DNA of 64,000 nucleotides from Nostoc sp. FACHB-152. GTDB lineage: Bacteria > Cyanobacteriota > Cyanobacteriia > Cyanobacteriales > Nostocaceae. A model generated the notes under the pieces. That model saw only the letters and a list, made by a program, of their open reading frames with translations, did no database searches and had not been told where the DNA came from. Positions within the stretch are counted from its first letter, which is position 1; every line of letters starts with the position of its first letter. Below, one piece after another: positions 26,850 through 39,577 of the stretch. The position numbers and the translations under genes are program-made. Location of the stretch: positions 461,266 to 525,265 of the forward strand of contig NZ_JACJRV010000001.1 in NCBI RefSeq assembly GCF_014697475.1, given 5' to 3'.

Positions 26850-28751
26850 ATGATAGGTAAGCTACTGGATAATCGTTACCAAGTAATTCAAGTGCTGGCT
26901 AAGGGAGGTTTTGGTCAAACCTACATAGCCCAAGATACTAGACGGCCAGGAAATCCTATCTGTGTGGTTAAGCATCTTAAACCTACAAGTTCTGACCCCA
27001 AAGTTTTTGACACCGCCAAACGTCTGTTCCACAACGAAGCCGAAACATTGGAACGTTTGGGACATCATGACCAGATTCCCCGACTGCTGGCTTATTTTGA
27101 CGAAAATCAAGAATTCTTTTTGGTACAGGAATATATTGAAGGACATCCCCTGACTGATGAACTAATTCCTGGTCAGTCTTGGAATGAAAGCCAGGTTCTG
27201 CAAATGTTGCAGGAAGTTTTGGGGATTTTAGAGTTTGTGCATCAACAAGGGGTAATTCACCGCGATATCAAGCCAGATAATATTATCCGTCGTGCAGTAG
27301 ATCATAGATTAGTTTTAGTGGACTTTGGGGCGGTCAAACAGTTAAGTTCCTCAATGGTGACAGTAGGCGGACAACCGACAGCTACCGTAGTTATTGGGAC
27401 TCCTGGCTATATGCCGACAGAACAGAGTCAAGGTAGACCACGCCCCAATAGTGATATTTATGCTTTAGGTATTATTGCCATTCAAGCGTTGACGGGAGTA
27501 CCAGCTTCAGAATTACAAGAAGACCCAGACACGGGCGAAATTCGTTGGCAGCATTTAGTCTCGGTTAGCTATCGCTTGGCTGGCGTTTTAACGAAGATGG
27601 TGCATTATCACTTCAAAGACCGCTATCAAACTGCCGCCGAAGCGTTGCAAGCTTGTATGAGTGTGAGTAATGCAGTGTTGACTCCGGCTGCAATACCAGA
27701 AACAGTAAAAAATCACAGTTACGCATCGGCTAAATCTGCCTCGTCTTTCCAGCCAACTCTGGCGGTTGCGCCGGCAAATCCTGGTAATAGCAAACCTATC
27801 CGCAGAACTTCTAGTAAACCCGATCCTTTGCCATTGTTAATTGGTTTCCTTTTAGCTGGTAGTGCTGCGGCTTTAGTGGCTAATTTATATCCTAATGTCA
27901 GGAATCTCGCGGCTAATTTTACAGGTCAAAGTCAAAGCGTAGGTAATAAATGTTTGGCTGTGGTGACAGGGAATTCTAATATTCGTTCTGAACCTAGTTC
28001 AATTAATTCTGATAATGTTCTCAAAACTATAGGCGAAGATACGCAATTTGAGGTAACTGGCCTGCGGACAAAACGGAATTGGATACAAGTTAAACTCAAT
28101 TCTGGCCGTTTAGCTTGGGCATATGCAGATGTCATCGCTAACAATGACCAATGGAAGGCTTGTCTGCGGGATAAAGGTATTGCAATTAAGACAGTTGATG
28201 ATGATAGGCTGATTGCCTCGCGGCCGCTTCCCAAACCAAAACCAAAAGCTACCAATGTTATTACACCTGCGCCAGAACCATCAGATACAGCAAAATCTGA
28301 ACCAGCACAACCGAATGAGAACAGTGCCAAGGTGGTAGAACAAGCTAGGAAAAAGTATGAGTCAGGAGATTTAGTTGGTGCGATCGCATTATTACGCTCT
28401 CTTCCTGCCAATGCTTCTGCTAGTATTCAAGAAACAGGTAAGATGATTAACCAATGGCAGCAAGATTGGGCTAAGGCTGATGCACTATTTAATGACATCA
28501 ACAAAGCAATAGATGATGGTAAGTGGGACAAGGTTTTAGATTATAAAAATCATCCGGAAAAGTTGCCTAATACCCAATACTGGCGCAATAAATTTGAGCC
28601 TTTGTTTAAACAAGCTGCGGAAAATATCGGCAAACAGGCTTTTCCCCCAACAGACAAACAAGATCATCAAAAAACTCCCAAAACAGAAAAACCATCACCT
28701 ACCGCTAGTCCTATAAAAGGGGATAGGGAACAGGAGACAGGGGACAGATGA
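26850..28751 (+). CDS. Membrane-spanning Ser/Thr protein kinase with SH3-type sensor domain
   Basis: A eukaryote-like kinase of 633 residues. The kinase domain (about 8-275) has the Gly loop LAKGGFGQTY, the lysine in CVVKHLK, the catalytic loop HRDIKPDN, DFG, and GTPGYMPTEQSQG. One membrane helix follows near 330 (LPLLIGFLLAGSAAALVANL), then a bacterial SH3-like domain (about 365-435: NIRSEPSS, IGEDTQFEV, RNWIQVKL), a Pro-rich linker and a helical tail with a TPR-like segment (VVEQARKKYESGDLVGAIAL). The SH3 domain would face the periplasm. Ribosome site GGGAGGG precedes ATG 26850. The last dozen residues come from a GGGGATAGGG-type repeat, so the C-terminus may be an accident. Confidence 0.88.
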   Translation: MIGKLLDNRYQVIQVLAKGGFGQTYIAQDTRRPGNPICVVKHLKPTSSDPKVFDTAKRLFHNEAETLERLGHHDQIPRLLAYFDENQEFFLVQEYIEGHPLTDELIPGQSWNESQVLQMLQEVLGILEFVHQQGVIHRDIKPDNIIRRAVDHRLVLVDFGAVKQLSSSMVTVGGQPTATVVIGTPGYMPTEQSQGRPRPNSDIYALGIIAIQALTGVPASELQEDPDTGEIRWQHLVSVSYRLAGVLTKMVHYHFKDRYQTAAEALQACMSVSNAVLTPAAIPETVKNHSYASAKSASSFQPTLAVAPANPGNSKPIRRTSSKPDPLPLLIGFLLAGSAAALVANLYPNVRNLAANFTGQSQSVGNKCLAVVTGNSNIRSEPSSINSDNVLKTIGEDTQFEVTGLRTKRNWIQVKLNSGRLAWAYADVIANNDQWKACLRDKGIAIKTVDDDRLIASRPLPKPKPKATNVITPAPEPSDTAKSEPAQPNENSAKVVEQARKKYESGDLVGAIALLRSLPANASASIQETGKMINQWQQDWAKADALFNDINKAIDDGKWDKVLDYKNHPEKLPNTQYWRNKFEPLFKQAAENIGKQAFPPTDKQDHQKTPKTEKPSPTASPIKGDREQETGDR

Positions 28752-28981
28752 AACGGTTAAAAGTTTTTGTTGATGTCCTAAACTATGCTTTGAGTGCTGT
28801 AGTTTATGAGGTTGGATAGTTGGCAAAATATATTAAGCAGGGGCGCATATCATTCGCCCCTATCAGCATATGTATAGCAATAGCCAAGGTAGTTAGGCTT
28901 GGGTAGATGATAAGGCCGTAGACATCAAAAGACTTTTACCTCTACCACCTGTCACCTGTCACCTATATCCTGCTGTACTGT

Positions 28982-29386
28982 TTACCAATCTTCTTCCGCG
29001 CTAATATCTTCTTCGTCTTCTGAAGTTTGGGGTCGCTGATCCTGGAGTCTGTTCAACAGCGATAATACCTTAGTACCTCTCTCTATAGAACGGTCTTCGA
29101 TAAAAATTACCTCTGGTGTACGACGCAACCGTACCCTAGCACCAAGTTCGCTCCGAACATAACCTGTTGCAGACTTTAAGCCTGCCATTGTTTCTGCCTT
29201 AGCTTCTTCTGTACCATAAATACTGACGTAAATTTTGGCGTGCTGCAAATCGCCAGAAACGTCTACATCAGTTACACTAACCATACCTGAACCCACACGG
29301 TCATCTTTAATTCCGTTGAGTAACATTTGGCTAACTTCCCGTCTAATTAATTCAGCAACACGGGAAACGCGGCGACTTGTAGCCAT
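28982..29386 (-). CDS. rbfA: Ribosome-binding factor A
   Basis: RbfA binds the 30S subunit during 16S rRNA maturation. The 134 residues contain the KH-like fold with [57 protein letters not shown] and the conserved Asp of [10 protein letters not shown]. The acidic tail ([13 protein letters not shown]) is a common cyanobacterial extension. A GGAGG lies 11 bases before ATG 29386. The DUF751 gene 112 bases upstream on the same strand is probably in the same operon, an arrangement I recall from other cyanobacteria. Confidence 0.93.
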   Translation of the reverse strand: MATSRRVSRVAELIRREVSQMLLNGIKDDRVGSGMVSVTDVDVSGDLQHAKIYVSIYGTEEAKAETMAGLKSATGYVRSELGARVRLRRTPEVIFIEDRSIERGTKVLSLLNRLQDQRPQTSEDEEDISAEEDW

Positions 29387-29498
29387 AAAACTTATTCCTC
29401 CTCACAGAGGCTATAAAACAATAATAGTTGAAATGTGGAAAGGACTATGTTTGATGCTAACAACATCAAAAGCAACAGCCCCAATCTCTAACCCTAGC

Positions 29499-29705
29499 TT
29501 AAACGGTACTTAAGCCCAGCATGGCGCGTAGGGTAAGCGTAATGAAGGCCAGACCGCCCAGTAATAAGCCGACAATGGCCACTAAGGTGACTGGACGTTT
29601 TAACAGGGGCATTAATGGCTCAAATGTGTTCACCAAAAGCCCAACGAGGATGGTAATCAGGTAGCGGGGGTAGCGAAAAACGTTATCCCAAAATCCGTCG
29701 AACAT
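29499..29705 (-). CDS. DUF751 (Ycf33-like) small membrane protein
   Basis: The 68-residue protein has two hydrophobic helices (YLITILVGLLVNTF and LVAIVGLLLGGLAFITLTLRAML) and the family start MFDGFWDNVFRYPRY. Ycf33/DUF751 proteins are conserved in cyanobacteria and many plastids and sit in the thylakoid or plasma membrane; function unknown. ATG 29705. Upstream of rbfA on the same strand. Confidence 0.85.
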   Translation of the reverse strand: MFDGFWDNVFRYPRYLITILVGLLVNTFEPLMPLLKRPVTLVAIVGLLLGGLAFITLTLRAMLGLSTV

Positions 29706-29867
29706 GGAAATCTAAACTGCCTTGTTATGAACTGACGTTTGTTTTGATATGCTTTATCTACCTAATTGTAATCTATACAGATGAAAATTACTCATTTAAT
29801 ATAGAATATGCTTCATTAGTTATATGTTGTTTTATTTAGTAGCTTCAATTATTTAAATTTTCAGTAA

Positions 29868-30701
29868 ATGGTTATTCAAATGATTCCAGAAACCTCCCCT
29901 CGTCCATTTTTAAAATGGGCTGGGGGTAAAAGTAGGTTGATTCAACAATATATTCCTTATTTTCCTAATTTTTACAAAAATTATTATGAGCCATTTTTAG
30001 GCGGTGGTGCTGTTTTTTTCTATTTGCAGCCAACAACAGCAATTTTAACAGATATTAATCCTGAATTAATTACTACATATCGCTGTGTTAGAGATAAAGT
30101 TGAGGATTTAATTTGCTTATTACAAGAGCATAAAGCTAAACATAGTCGGGATTATTATTACAGTGTTCGTTCTAGTTCAAGTAAAAATGATTTAGAGCAA
30201 GCGGCGCGTTTAATTTATTTGAATAAGACTTGCTATAACGGCTTATATAGATTAAACTCTCAAGGTAAATTTAATGTCCCTTTAGGTAGTTATAAAAATC
30301 CTAATATTTGCCAAGAAGATTTACTCAAGGCTGCATCTCAAGCACTTTCATTTTCTCAGATAAAACAGACAGACTTTAGCTATTTATTAACTTCTGCTAC
30401 TGGTAGTGATGATTTTGTGTTTTGCGATCCGCCTTATCATCCTATCAGCAACACGAGCTATTTTACTGGCTATAATGGCAATTCCTTTGGTGAAGAAGAC
30501 CAAATACGTTTACGAGATGTTTGTGCAGAACTCGCAAATCGTGGTGTCAAAGTTATAGTGTGTAATTCAGATTGCAAATTTATTAGGAAAATCTACCAAG
30601 AAATTGATTTTAAAATTTATGCGATCGCCGCATCTCGTTCTATTAATTCTAATATCCAAAAAAGAGGTATAATTAACGAATTATTAATAACTTCCTATTA
30701 A
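29868..30701 (+). CDS. D12-class DNA adenine N6-methyltransferase (Dam family)
   Basis: The 277-residue protein has the SAM motif PFLKWAGGKSRL at the start, the motif FLGGGAVFF near residue 47 and catalytic DPPY (FVFCDPPYHP) near 187. This order (SAM motif, recognition region, DPPY) is the alpha class that includes Dam and DpnM. It methylates adenine N6; the site is not deducible, though GATC is common for this class. It is convergent with, and overlaps by its stop codon, a PD-(D/E)XK nuclease-like gene, so the pair may be a type II restriction-modification system. ATG 29868 or 29880 could be the start. The gene is AT-rich compared with neighbours. Confidence 0.88.
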   Translation: MVIQMIPETSPRPFLKWAGGKSRLIQQYIPYFPNFYKNYYEPFLGGGAVFFYLQPTTAILTDINPELITTYRCVRDKVEDLICLLQEHKAKHSRDYYYSVRSSSSKNDLEQAARLIYLNKTCYNGLYRLNSQGKFNVPLGSYKNPNICQEDLLKAASQALSFSQIKQTDFSYLLTSATGSDDFVFCDPPYHPISNTSYFTGYNGNSFGEEDQIRLRDVCAELANRGVKVIVCNSDCKFIRKIYQEIDFKIYAIAASRSINSNIQKRGIINELLITSY

Positions 30702-31174
30702 AAATTTTTGTTAGCCCAGGCAATAAATCTATCTAAACTATACACTCCTAATAAGTTATGGTTTAATGTAACTTGTTGTCTGAGCCATTGAATAGCCCCT
30801 TCTCTCATACCTTCACCACCAATCACAACAATGGTAGGTGCTGGATAATATTCCTGAATATTCATACTTAAATAAGGAAACTTTTCATCTACAGAACCGC
30901 CACTTTCTTGCCATTTGCATTCGATAATTAATCCGGCTGGAATAATAGGTAAACCAACAACATAAAAATCTACTTTCAAGAGAGTATTATAAATTCCTGC
31001 ACCAATATAAACTTGCTTGGCATAGCGTTTTGGTAATAAACTGGCATTTAAAAGATGTTCTTTGCTGACGTGATTTCCTATTTGAAAATAGTTGTGTCCA
31101 TTTAATGTGGCTTCTATATTACTTTCTAAAATTTTCCCTGCCTGATTTGCCCGTCTGCCTTGAGTCATAGTCAT
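30698..31174 (-). CDS. PD-(D/E)XK nuclease-like protein, probable restriction endonuclease
   Basis: About 158 residues from ATG 31174. The core motif is visible as LKVDFYVVG, then GLIIECKWQESGGSVDEKFPYL: Asp, then Glu-X-Lys, the metal-binding set of the PD-(D/E)XK fold. The start is chosen because GGAGG lies 8 bases before ATG 31174; TTG 31192 would add six residues, and ATG 31168 is also possible. Its stop codon overlaps the stop of the adenine methylase on the other strand. The DNA target and whether it is a partner of the methylase are inferred from position and size alone. Confidence 0.72.
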   Translation of the reverse strand: MTMTQGRRANQAGKILESNIEATLNGHNYFQIGNHVSKEHLLNASLLPKRYAKQVYIGAGIYNTLLKVDFYVVGLPIIPAGLIIECKWQESGGSVDEKFPYLSMNIQEYYPAPTIVVIGGEGMREGAIQWLRQQVTLNHNLLGVYSLDRFIAWANKNF

Positions 31175-31192
31175 TCTCAGGCCCTCCGCCAA

Positions 31193-33821
<2,629 letters not shown>

Positions 33822-33853
33822 TTTTGATGTAGTCATAAATAATTTCTGAACAG

Positions 33854-33888
33854 CCAGAACCTCGGTTTGAATAAAACCGAGGTTCTGG
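33854..33888 (+). terminator. Intrinsic terminator after nifH
   Basis: A perfect 15-bp stem, CCAGAACCTCGGTTT with its complement, and the loop GAATA are followed by TATTTTCT. It starts 33 bases after the nifH stop and implies a monocistronic nifH transcript. Confidence 0.85.
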
Positions 33889-34099
33889 TATTTTCTCCTT
33901 TCACAACTCAGAAAATACATTTTGAATTTCAGATAGCCTAAATTCAGCTTTGATTTATAGCAATAGTCACTTTTGTTAGGAGACTAGTACAAGGATACAA
34001 TCTAGACAGCAAAAGACTTTTAACTCTGTCACCTGTCCACTGCTATAAAACAAAACTTTTTGGCAATACCTCTATTAATTAAATAAGCTTGTTTGCAAT

Positions 34100-34873
34100 T
34101 TAATAACTACCCAATTGCAATAACTGCTTGTGTGCATAACTACCTTCACGATTCATTACCTGGTCTAGAATCGTTTCTCTGATGCTAACAAATGCTTCGC
34201 TACTTCTATCTCTAGGACGGGAAAGTTTGACAGGCAAATCTAGAGCAATTCTGCCGTCTTCAATTACAATCACACGGTCTGCTAATGCGACAGCTTCTTC
34301 GACATCATGAGTTACTAAAAAAGCTGTAAACTGCTGTTCTTGCCACAGTTTTTCAATCAATCTTTGCATATCAATCCGAGTCAGAGCATCTAAAGCTCCT
34401 AAAGGCTCGTCTAATAACAATAAGCGGGGTTGACTCACTAATGCTCTGGCTAACGACACTCTTTGTCTTTGTCCGCCAGAGAGGACAGATGGCCATTCTT
34501 CGCCTCTATCTTGCAGCCCAACTTGTTCTAATGCCCACTGCGCCCTCTCGCGCCAATTATTTTGTAGTCCCAAGCCTACGTTTTGGATAACGCGCTTCCA
34601 TTCCAGCAAGCGCGGATCTTGAAACATAACTCTGACCGAACTACTCAGTTTACGCAATGGTTCACCATCTAAAAGTATTCCGCCTGCACTTGGTTTTTCT
34701 AAACCGGATACAAGGCGTAATAGAGTACTCTTACCGCAACCACTACGCCCGACAATGGCCACAAATTCTCCTGGCGATACTTCTAAATTGACTGAATTTA
34801 AAACAGTTTTTCTACCAAAAGCTTTCGTTAAATCCAAAATATTTAGTTGTGTTCCTTGTGGATGAGAACTCAT
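34100..34873 (-). CDS. ssuB: Aliphatic sulfonate ABC transporter ATPase
   Basis: The 257-residue ATPase has Walker [10 protein letters not shown], signature LSGGQRQR, Walker [13 protein letters not shown] and switch His in VTHDVEEAV. Its length and the SsuB/TauB-type region after Walker A ([19 protein letters not shown]) fit the nitrate/sulfonate/taurine importer class. It is the last of three genes ssuD-ssuC-ssuB on the minus strand, 48 bases after ssuC. Substrate choice (alkanesulfonates) rests on the linked ssuD. The binding protein is encoded across the divide at 41770. Confidence 0.9.
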   Translation of the reverse strand: MSSHPQGTQLNILDLTKAFGRKTVLNSVNLEVSPGEFVAIVGRSGCGKSTLLRLVSGLEKPSAGGILLDGEPLRKLSSSVRVMFQDPRLLEWKRVIQNVGLGLQNNWRERAQWALEQVGLQDRGEEWPSVLSGGQRQRVSLARALVSQPRLLLLDEPLGALDALTRIDMQRLIEKLWQEQQFTAFLVTHDVEEAVALADRVIVIEDGRIALDLPVKLSRPRDRSSEAFVSIRETILDQVMNREGSYAHKQLLQLGSY

Positions 34874-34921
34874 AAAACCCCCTTACTACGTGGTCATTTT
34901 TAGTGAGATTTATCTAGCAAA

Positions 34922-35746
34922 TTAAGCATTTTGATAATTAGGATGCCAAGCCAACCATGTTCTTTCTAAATATCTGGCAGTAGCATCTGCTAATTTACCC
35001 AGTAAGGCGTAAATAAAAATGCTCAAAACTACGACATCAGTTTGCATAAATTCGCGGGCATTCATTGCCATGTAACCTAACCCGGAATCTGCGGCAATTG
35101 TTTCTGCGACAATCAGTGTCAACCACATAATTCCTAAGGAAAAGCGGACACCTACAAGAATCGAAGATAATGCCCCTGGTAAAATAATTTGCCACAACAG
35201 TTGTGCTGGTTTTAATCCATAGACTCTGCCCATCTCAATTAGTCCAGGGTCAACGCTACGAATTCCATGAAATGTATTTAAGTAAAGAGGAAAAAATACC
35301 CCCATAGAGACTAGAAACAATCTTGCTTGATCACCAATTCCAAACCATAAAATTACTAGGGGAATTAACGCCAAATTGGGAATTGTTCGTAGCATTTGCA
35401 GTGAACTATCTAACAGTTTTTCGGCAACTGGAAAAATCCCATTAAGTAAACCTAAACTAAACCCAATACTGCCACCAACTAAAAAACCAGAGATGGCGCG
35501 GCCAGCACTAATACCTATATGTTGAAATAATTCTCCGGTTGAGGCTAATTTAAATGCTGTAATAACTACACCACTAGGTGCAGGCAAAATCCTAGTTGAG
35601 AGTAGCCCAATTCTTGATGATAATTCCCAAAGCACTACTACCAAAATCGGTACAATCCAAGGTACTATTTTTTGGATTTGCTGATTTTGGAAGAATTCAT
35701 TCAGCGAGATGCTGCGATTTTTAATGGTTTTTAAGGTAATAGTCAT
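34922..35746 (-). CDS. ssuC: Aliphatic sulfonate ABC transporter permease
   Basis: The 274-residue membrane protein has about six helices and the ATPase-contact EAA loop near residue 185 ([24 protein letters not shown], with EMGR before it). It belongs to the SsuC/TauC/NrtB permease family. Its ATG 35746 overlaps the stop of ssuD in ATGA, so the genes are translated together. It would form the membrane channel with SsuB; the SsuA-like lipoprotein at 41770 is the likely donor. Confidence 0.9.
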   Translation of the reverse strand: MTITLKTIKNRSISLNEFFQNQQIQKIVPWIVPILVVVLWELSSRIGLLSTRILPAPSGVVITAFKLASTGELFQHIGISAGRAISGFLVGGSIGFSLGLLNGIFPVAEKLLDSSLQMLRTIPNLALIPLVILWFGIGDQARLFLVSMGVFFPLYLNTFHGIRSVDPGLIEMGRVYGLKPAQLLWQIILPGALSSILVGVRFSLGIMWLTLIVAETIAADSGLGYMAMNAREFMQTDVVVLSIFIYALLGKLADATARYLERTWLAWHPNYQNA

Positions 35747-36888
35747 GAGGCACTCGTTAGTTGTTTAGCAAATTTTTCACTGACGAGAGTGTCACCAAAA
35801 GCACTCAAGATTGGTTGTGTTGGTGGTGTTAGTTCACTCTGCAAAGGTAAGTGAGGGAATAATAATTCGGCGGTACGATAGGCTTCTTCTAGATGGGGAT
35901 AGCCAGAGAAGATAAAGCTTTCTATTCCTAGTTGTTGATATTCCAACATCCTGGCGGCAACTGTTTCAGGGTCGCCGACTAAAGCAGTACCAGCACCACC
36001 ACGTACTAATCCAATTCCTGCCCAGAGGTTGGGGCTAATTTCTAAGGTTTCTCGACTGCCATTGTGTAGCCCAGACATACGTCGCTGCCCTTCGGAATCG
36101 GAACTAGCGAAGGCTTTTTGTGCTTGGGCGATCGCATCTTCATCTACATATTTAATTAACTCGTTGGCTGCATCCCAAGCAGCAGACTGGGTTTCTCGAA
36201 CAATCACGTGCAAACGAATGCCAAAACGCACTGTCCTACCTTGTTCGGCTGCTAGTTGGCGGACTTCGGCAATTTTTTGGGCTACTTGTTCGGGAGGTTC
36301 CCCCCAAGTTAAGTAAGCATCAATGTGTTTAGCCGCAACTCGCTTCGCCGCAGCTGATGAACCACCAAACCACAGTGGTGGATAAGGTTTTTGAATGGGT
36401 GGGAATAACAGCTTACCGCCTTGAATATCGAGATATTTGCCTTTGAAATCAACTGTCTCTCCACTCATAATTCCCCGCCAAACTGTGAGGAATTCATCAG
36501 TTAAGTCGTAGCGATCGTCATGACTTAGATGCAAACCATCTCCTGCTAATTGCTTTGGTTCTCCACCTGTGACGACATTGATTAGCAATCGCCCATTCGA
36601 CATTCGATCAAATGTTGCAGCCATCCGTGCCGCAACGCTGGGGGAACTAATTCCGGGACGAATTGCCACTAAGAACTTCATCCGCTTGGTGACAGGTATC
36701 AATGAGGCGGCAGTTATCCAAGCATCTTCACAAAAAGGCCCTGTGGGTAATAAAGCACCTGTATATCCCAAGTTATCTACAGCTTGGGCAATTTGCTGTA
36801 AATACTCTGGAGTCGCATCCCGCCCTCCAAGTTGTGTTCCTAAATAGTGTCCGTCACGCGCCGTGGGAATAAACCAAAGAATTTGCAT
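35743..36888 (-). CDS. ssuD: FMNH2-dependent alkanesulfonate monooxygenase
   Basis: SsuD cleaves the C-S bond of alkanesulfonates with FMNH2 and O2, giving aldehyde and sulfite. The 381 residues equal the E. coli enzyme as I recall it. Bacterial-luciferase-like TIM-barrel motifs are clear: [20 protein letters not shown] at the start, [31 protein letters not shown] and INVVTGGEP. No flavin reductase (SsuE) is next to it; the ferredoxin and flavoprotein across the divide could conceivably supply electrons. An operator-like element lies 25-54 bases upstream. Confidence 0.93.
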   Translation of the reverse strand: MQILWFIPTARDGHYLGTQLGGRDATPEYLQQIAQAVDNLGYTGALLPTGPFCEDAWITAASLIPVTKRMKFLVAIRPGISSPSVAARMAATFDRMSNGRLLINVVTGGEPKQLAGDGLHLSHDDRYDLTDEFLTVWRGIMSGETVDFKGKYLDIQGGKLLFPPIQKPYPPLWFGGSSAAAKRVAAKHIDAYLTWGEPPEQVAQKIAEVRQLAAEQGRTVRFGIRLHVIVRETQSAAWDAANELIKYVDEDAIAQAQKAFASSDSEGQRRMSGLHNGSRETLEISPNLWAGIGLVRGGAGTALVGDPETVAARMLEYQQLGIESFIFSGYPHLEEAYRTAELLFPHLPLQSELTPPTQPILSAFGDTLVSEKFAKQLTSAS

Positions 36889-36912
36889 TATTGTTAAGCT
36901 GGCTTAATAACT

Positions 36913-36942
36913 ACGGTTATTCGGTAGAGTTACCGTATTTAA
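36913..36942. promoter_or_regulatory. Operator-like element before ssuD
   Basis: ACGGTTATTCGGTAGAGTTA then CCGTATTTAA. It aligns without gaps to 39429-39458 before the flavoprotein gene, 24 of 30 bases identical. The ends are partly inverted (ACGGTTA against TTACCGT), as expected for a LysR-type or other dimeric regulator. The regulator is not in the window. Confidence 0.6.
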
Positions 36943-37055
36943 TAGTGATGATTGTAGCGCAAATTAAGGAAAAATCAAGTCCTAATTTTAGAGAGGTTAG
37001 AGGCTAGAGGCTGGGGGTTAGAAAAGATAGGGTTTGTTTGTGGATTTTTTGTCCT

Positions 37056-38753
37056 CTAGAAACTGAAGCTCGTGCGAATCGCACCTACCCAAATCGGATC
37101 ATTCGCATCATTATGTTCTGGATTTGTAATGAAATAACAAGTTGGGGTGACTCTAATGTTGTCATTGACCCGGAACGTATAAAAAGCCTCTAAATGTAAC
37201 GCTGTATCAGGATCTTCTCGACGTGCTGCGGCTGGTGTAGGTCGATAATCGTTGCTGGTTACTTTCGGCGGTACACCAACAATAAACCCACCGACATTAC
37301 CCTCTTTAAACAAGTCTGGAAAAGCCAAGGTGAGTGCGCCATTAACTATCGTTGCATCGTTATCAGGGCCACCTTCTTGATGAGCTAATGTGTAACCAAA
37401 CCAACCACCTAAAACAAAACGCTGACTTGCTCTCCAGTTAAATTGCAGCCCAAAATTATCGGTTGTGGTGGCGTTCTGTTGAAAAGGATTTCTAGCAAAA
37501 GTACTACCTGTACCACCAGTGAGATTAAAATTAGTTCCACCCCCGAAATATTTGCGTGCATAAGTTAGACCAACATCTAACTGACGACTAGGCGATAAGG
37601 TAACTTGAGCAAATGCAATGCTGTTGGCATTAAAAAATCCGTTATCTTCGTCTGGTAGATTGGCTTGATTATTATTGGCTGTGTAACCTAAGCTTAATTG
37701 CAATTGATTACTAAACTTATATCCTAAAGCTGCACCAGCACCATCAAAACCAGGACGATAAACGGTAGGGTTAAATGTGGCAAAACGAGAAAGAGCGCCA
37801 TTTAAACCACCAATTGAAGCATTAAGTGTGGGAGCATAAAGTGCTGGTTGCAATGCTCTAGGCCCTACCCACACAGTGGCGTTTTTACCTAGAGGAAAAC
37901 GGTAAACCAACTGGCTAAGATAGACTCCGGTGTTACCGTCGCTATCAAATGTAAAACGGGTCATTGCCGTCCCGGTACTGGTGGTCAAGTTAGGAATTGT
38001 GTTGTACGACAGAATCGTTGACAACTGATCTTTACCAGTAAAACTAGTTTGAAATGTCAGTCGAGAGCGATAAGCGAAAAAAGTTTGAGTATCATCTTTA
38101 GTATCACTAGCTGCTGTGTTGTTGGCGCGATCGCCAAAGGTATCTCCTACCACAAATATCGCATCACCAAGTAATTTGGTAGTGGTGGAGAACTGATTAG
38201 CTTCTACCTCAGCAGTACGTACTTCTAAGTTTTCTATCTTTCCGCGTAACTCTTGCAGTTCTGGTGCAAATTCGGCTTGCAGCTTTTGGAGAGTCGCTAA
38301 ATCTTCTTTTTTCACCAAATCAGCAGTATTAGAAGCAATTAATTCGCTCAACCTATCAAGTGCTGCATTTAACCCAGCTGCAAATTCATAGCGAGTTAAG
38401 GCGCGGTTCCCTTTGAATGTAGCATCTGGATATCCGGCGATCGCTCCATAACGCTCCACAAGAGATTGCAAAGCCTGAAATGCCCAATCTGTAGGTCTAA
38501 CATCAGATAGTTGCGACACTGATGTGACTTGTCCTGTGATTTCGGCAGATTCTTGAGCTTGTGTATCTAGATTAATCACAGACGCAGGTAATTCAGCTTG
38601 ATTGCTCTGCACAAGATTACTTTCTGCTACACTCTCTTGCCTTGCCGGGGTTGTTTTTGGTGCAATATCTGCATACGCTAATGAAGCAAAAAATAAAAAT
38701 CCATTAAAAATGGTAGGAATAACTAAGAAATATTTCCACAAAACGCGATACAT
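37056..38753 (-). CDS. SLH-OprB family outer-membrane porin
   Basis: The 565-residue protein has a signal peptide (MYRVLWKYFLVIPTIFNGFL, cut near AYA), an S-layer-homology domain near 75-125 (DVRPTDWAFQALQSLVERY, then GYPDATFKGNRALTRYEFAA), a short coiled coil near 145-185 and a C-terminal beta-barrel ending in aromatic SFSF. This is the major cyanobacterial porin architecture, the SLH domain binding peptidoglycan. Such proteins are called OprB or iron-uptake porin. Placed between ssuD and the flavoprotein operon, it might admit sulfonates, but that is inference from position. Confidence 0.88.
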   Translation of the reverse strand: MYRVLWKYFLVIPTIFNGFLFFASLAYADIAPKTTPARQESVAESNLVQSNQAELPASVINLDTQAQESAEITGQVTSVSQLSDVRPTDWAFQALQSLVERYGAIAGYPDATFKGNRALTRYEFAAGLNAALDRLSELIASNTADLVKKEDLATLQKLQAEFAPELQELRGKIENLEVRTAEVEANQFSTTTKLLGDAIFVVGDTFGDRANNTAASDTKDDTQTFFAYRSRLTFQTSFTGKDQLSTILSYNTIPNLTTSTGTAMTRFTFDSDGNTGVYLSQLVYRFPLGKNATVWVGPRALQPALYAPTLNASIGGLNGALSRFATFNPTVYRPGFDGAGAALGYKFSNQLQLSLGYTANNNQANLPDEDNGFFNANSIAFAQVTLSPSRQLDVGLTYARKYFGGGTNFNLTGGTGSTFARNPFQQNATTTDNFGLQFNWRASQRFVLGGWFGYTLAHQEGGPDNDATIVNGALTLAFPDLFKEGNVGGFIVGVPPKVTSNDYRPTPAAARREDPDTALHLEAFYTFRVNDNIRVTPTCYFITNPEHNDANDPIWVGAIRTSFSF

Positions 38754-39577
38754 GGGTTGTTTCTCACCTTGTTGACTGGATTTATATTTTGTCTAAAGCT
38801 AATAAAATCTGATGACACAGCAAACATCGTTATTTATTTTTACTTAACAATAAATAACAAGCTATTTGCTGAACATATCTTTCCGTGAGATGGGATTTTT
38901 ATGCTGATGAGAATTTTTTAGTTCTTAATTATTCTCAGGCTCAGAATAAAGTTCATAGTTACGCTAGTGTATCTGCCTAAACTAGAGCTAATTCAATGCT
39001 AATTTTTTCTAGATTTATGACGTGTTTGTCAAGTAATTTTTTGAAAAAATTATCTAATTTTTATGACAAACAAATAGTAGCTATAAGTATTTATTAACTT
39101 TTTGAAATTTTTTTTGTTTTTGGTTGTACCATCACAAAATATATGGCTACTATTGTTTTTTACTGACTTAGCTATTCGATTAGTCAGATTGACACTACTT
39201 TAGAAACACCCCAACTTGTGGTCTATCATCAATAGCAAATACTTTAATAACAGTAAGTCTATCGACTTTATGTAGTTTATAACTACTCTTGTGATAGTTG
39301 CATAAACTAATGTAAAAAGCAAGCTCTTTTTGTTGACATAAATGTTACTTCATATAACGTTACTTGGAAATGGATTAGGAGGCTTGCTTTTTTTGAGGAA
39401 CCGTGAGAGACTTCGTTATGGTTAAAATACGGTAAATCGGTCAAGTTGCCGTATTAAACTAGAAGCCAATCTGCTGGCAATCAGCCGCAAAAACTTACAT
39501 ACCGAGGCTGTTAGTAAGCAGTTAGCAAAGGGAAATATTTTCTCCGGTGTGCAGCTATCGATGAGGAGAGAAAGTGA
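38754..39577. other. Intergenic region between porin and flavoprotein genes
   Basis: Divergent promoters must lie here. At 39311-39400 GCAAGC (39319-39324) is complemented by GCTTGC about 60 bases on, followed by a run of seven T, which could be an attenuator-like hairpin with a large loop. It also holds the direct repeat GTTACTT at 39348 and 39363. The operator-like element is at 39429-39458. No coding frame is supported. Confidence 0.45.
39429..39458. promoter_or_regulatory. Operator-like element before the flavoprotein operon
   Basis: ACGGTAAATCGGTCAAGTTG then CCGTATTAAA, in a wider imperfect palindrome AATACGGTAA...TTGCCGTATT (9 of 10 arm bases pair). It matches the element before ssuD at 24 of 30 positions and lies 120-149 bases before ATG 39578. 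Its CGATTTACCGTA core (minus strand) recurs at 61390-61401. Confidence 0.6.

Noticed and set aside
39311..39400. Riboswitch before the flavoprotein gene
   Set aside because: There is a far-spaced GCAAGC/GCTTGC pair and a T run but no recognisable aptamer core; also it lies before the operator-like element, so it may not be in the transcript.
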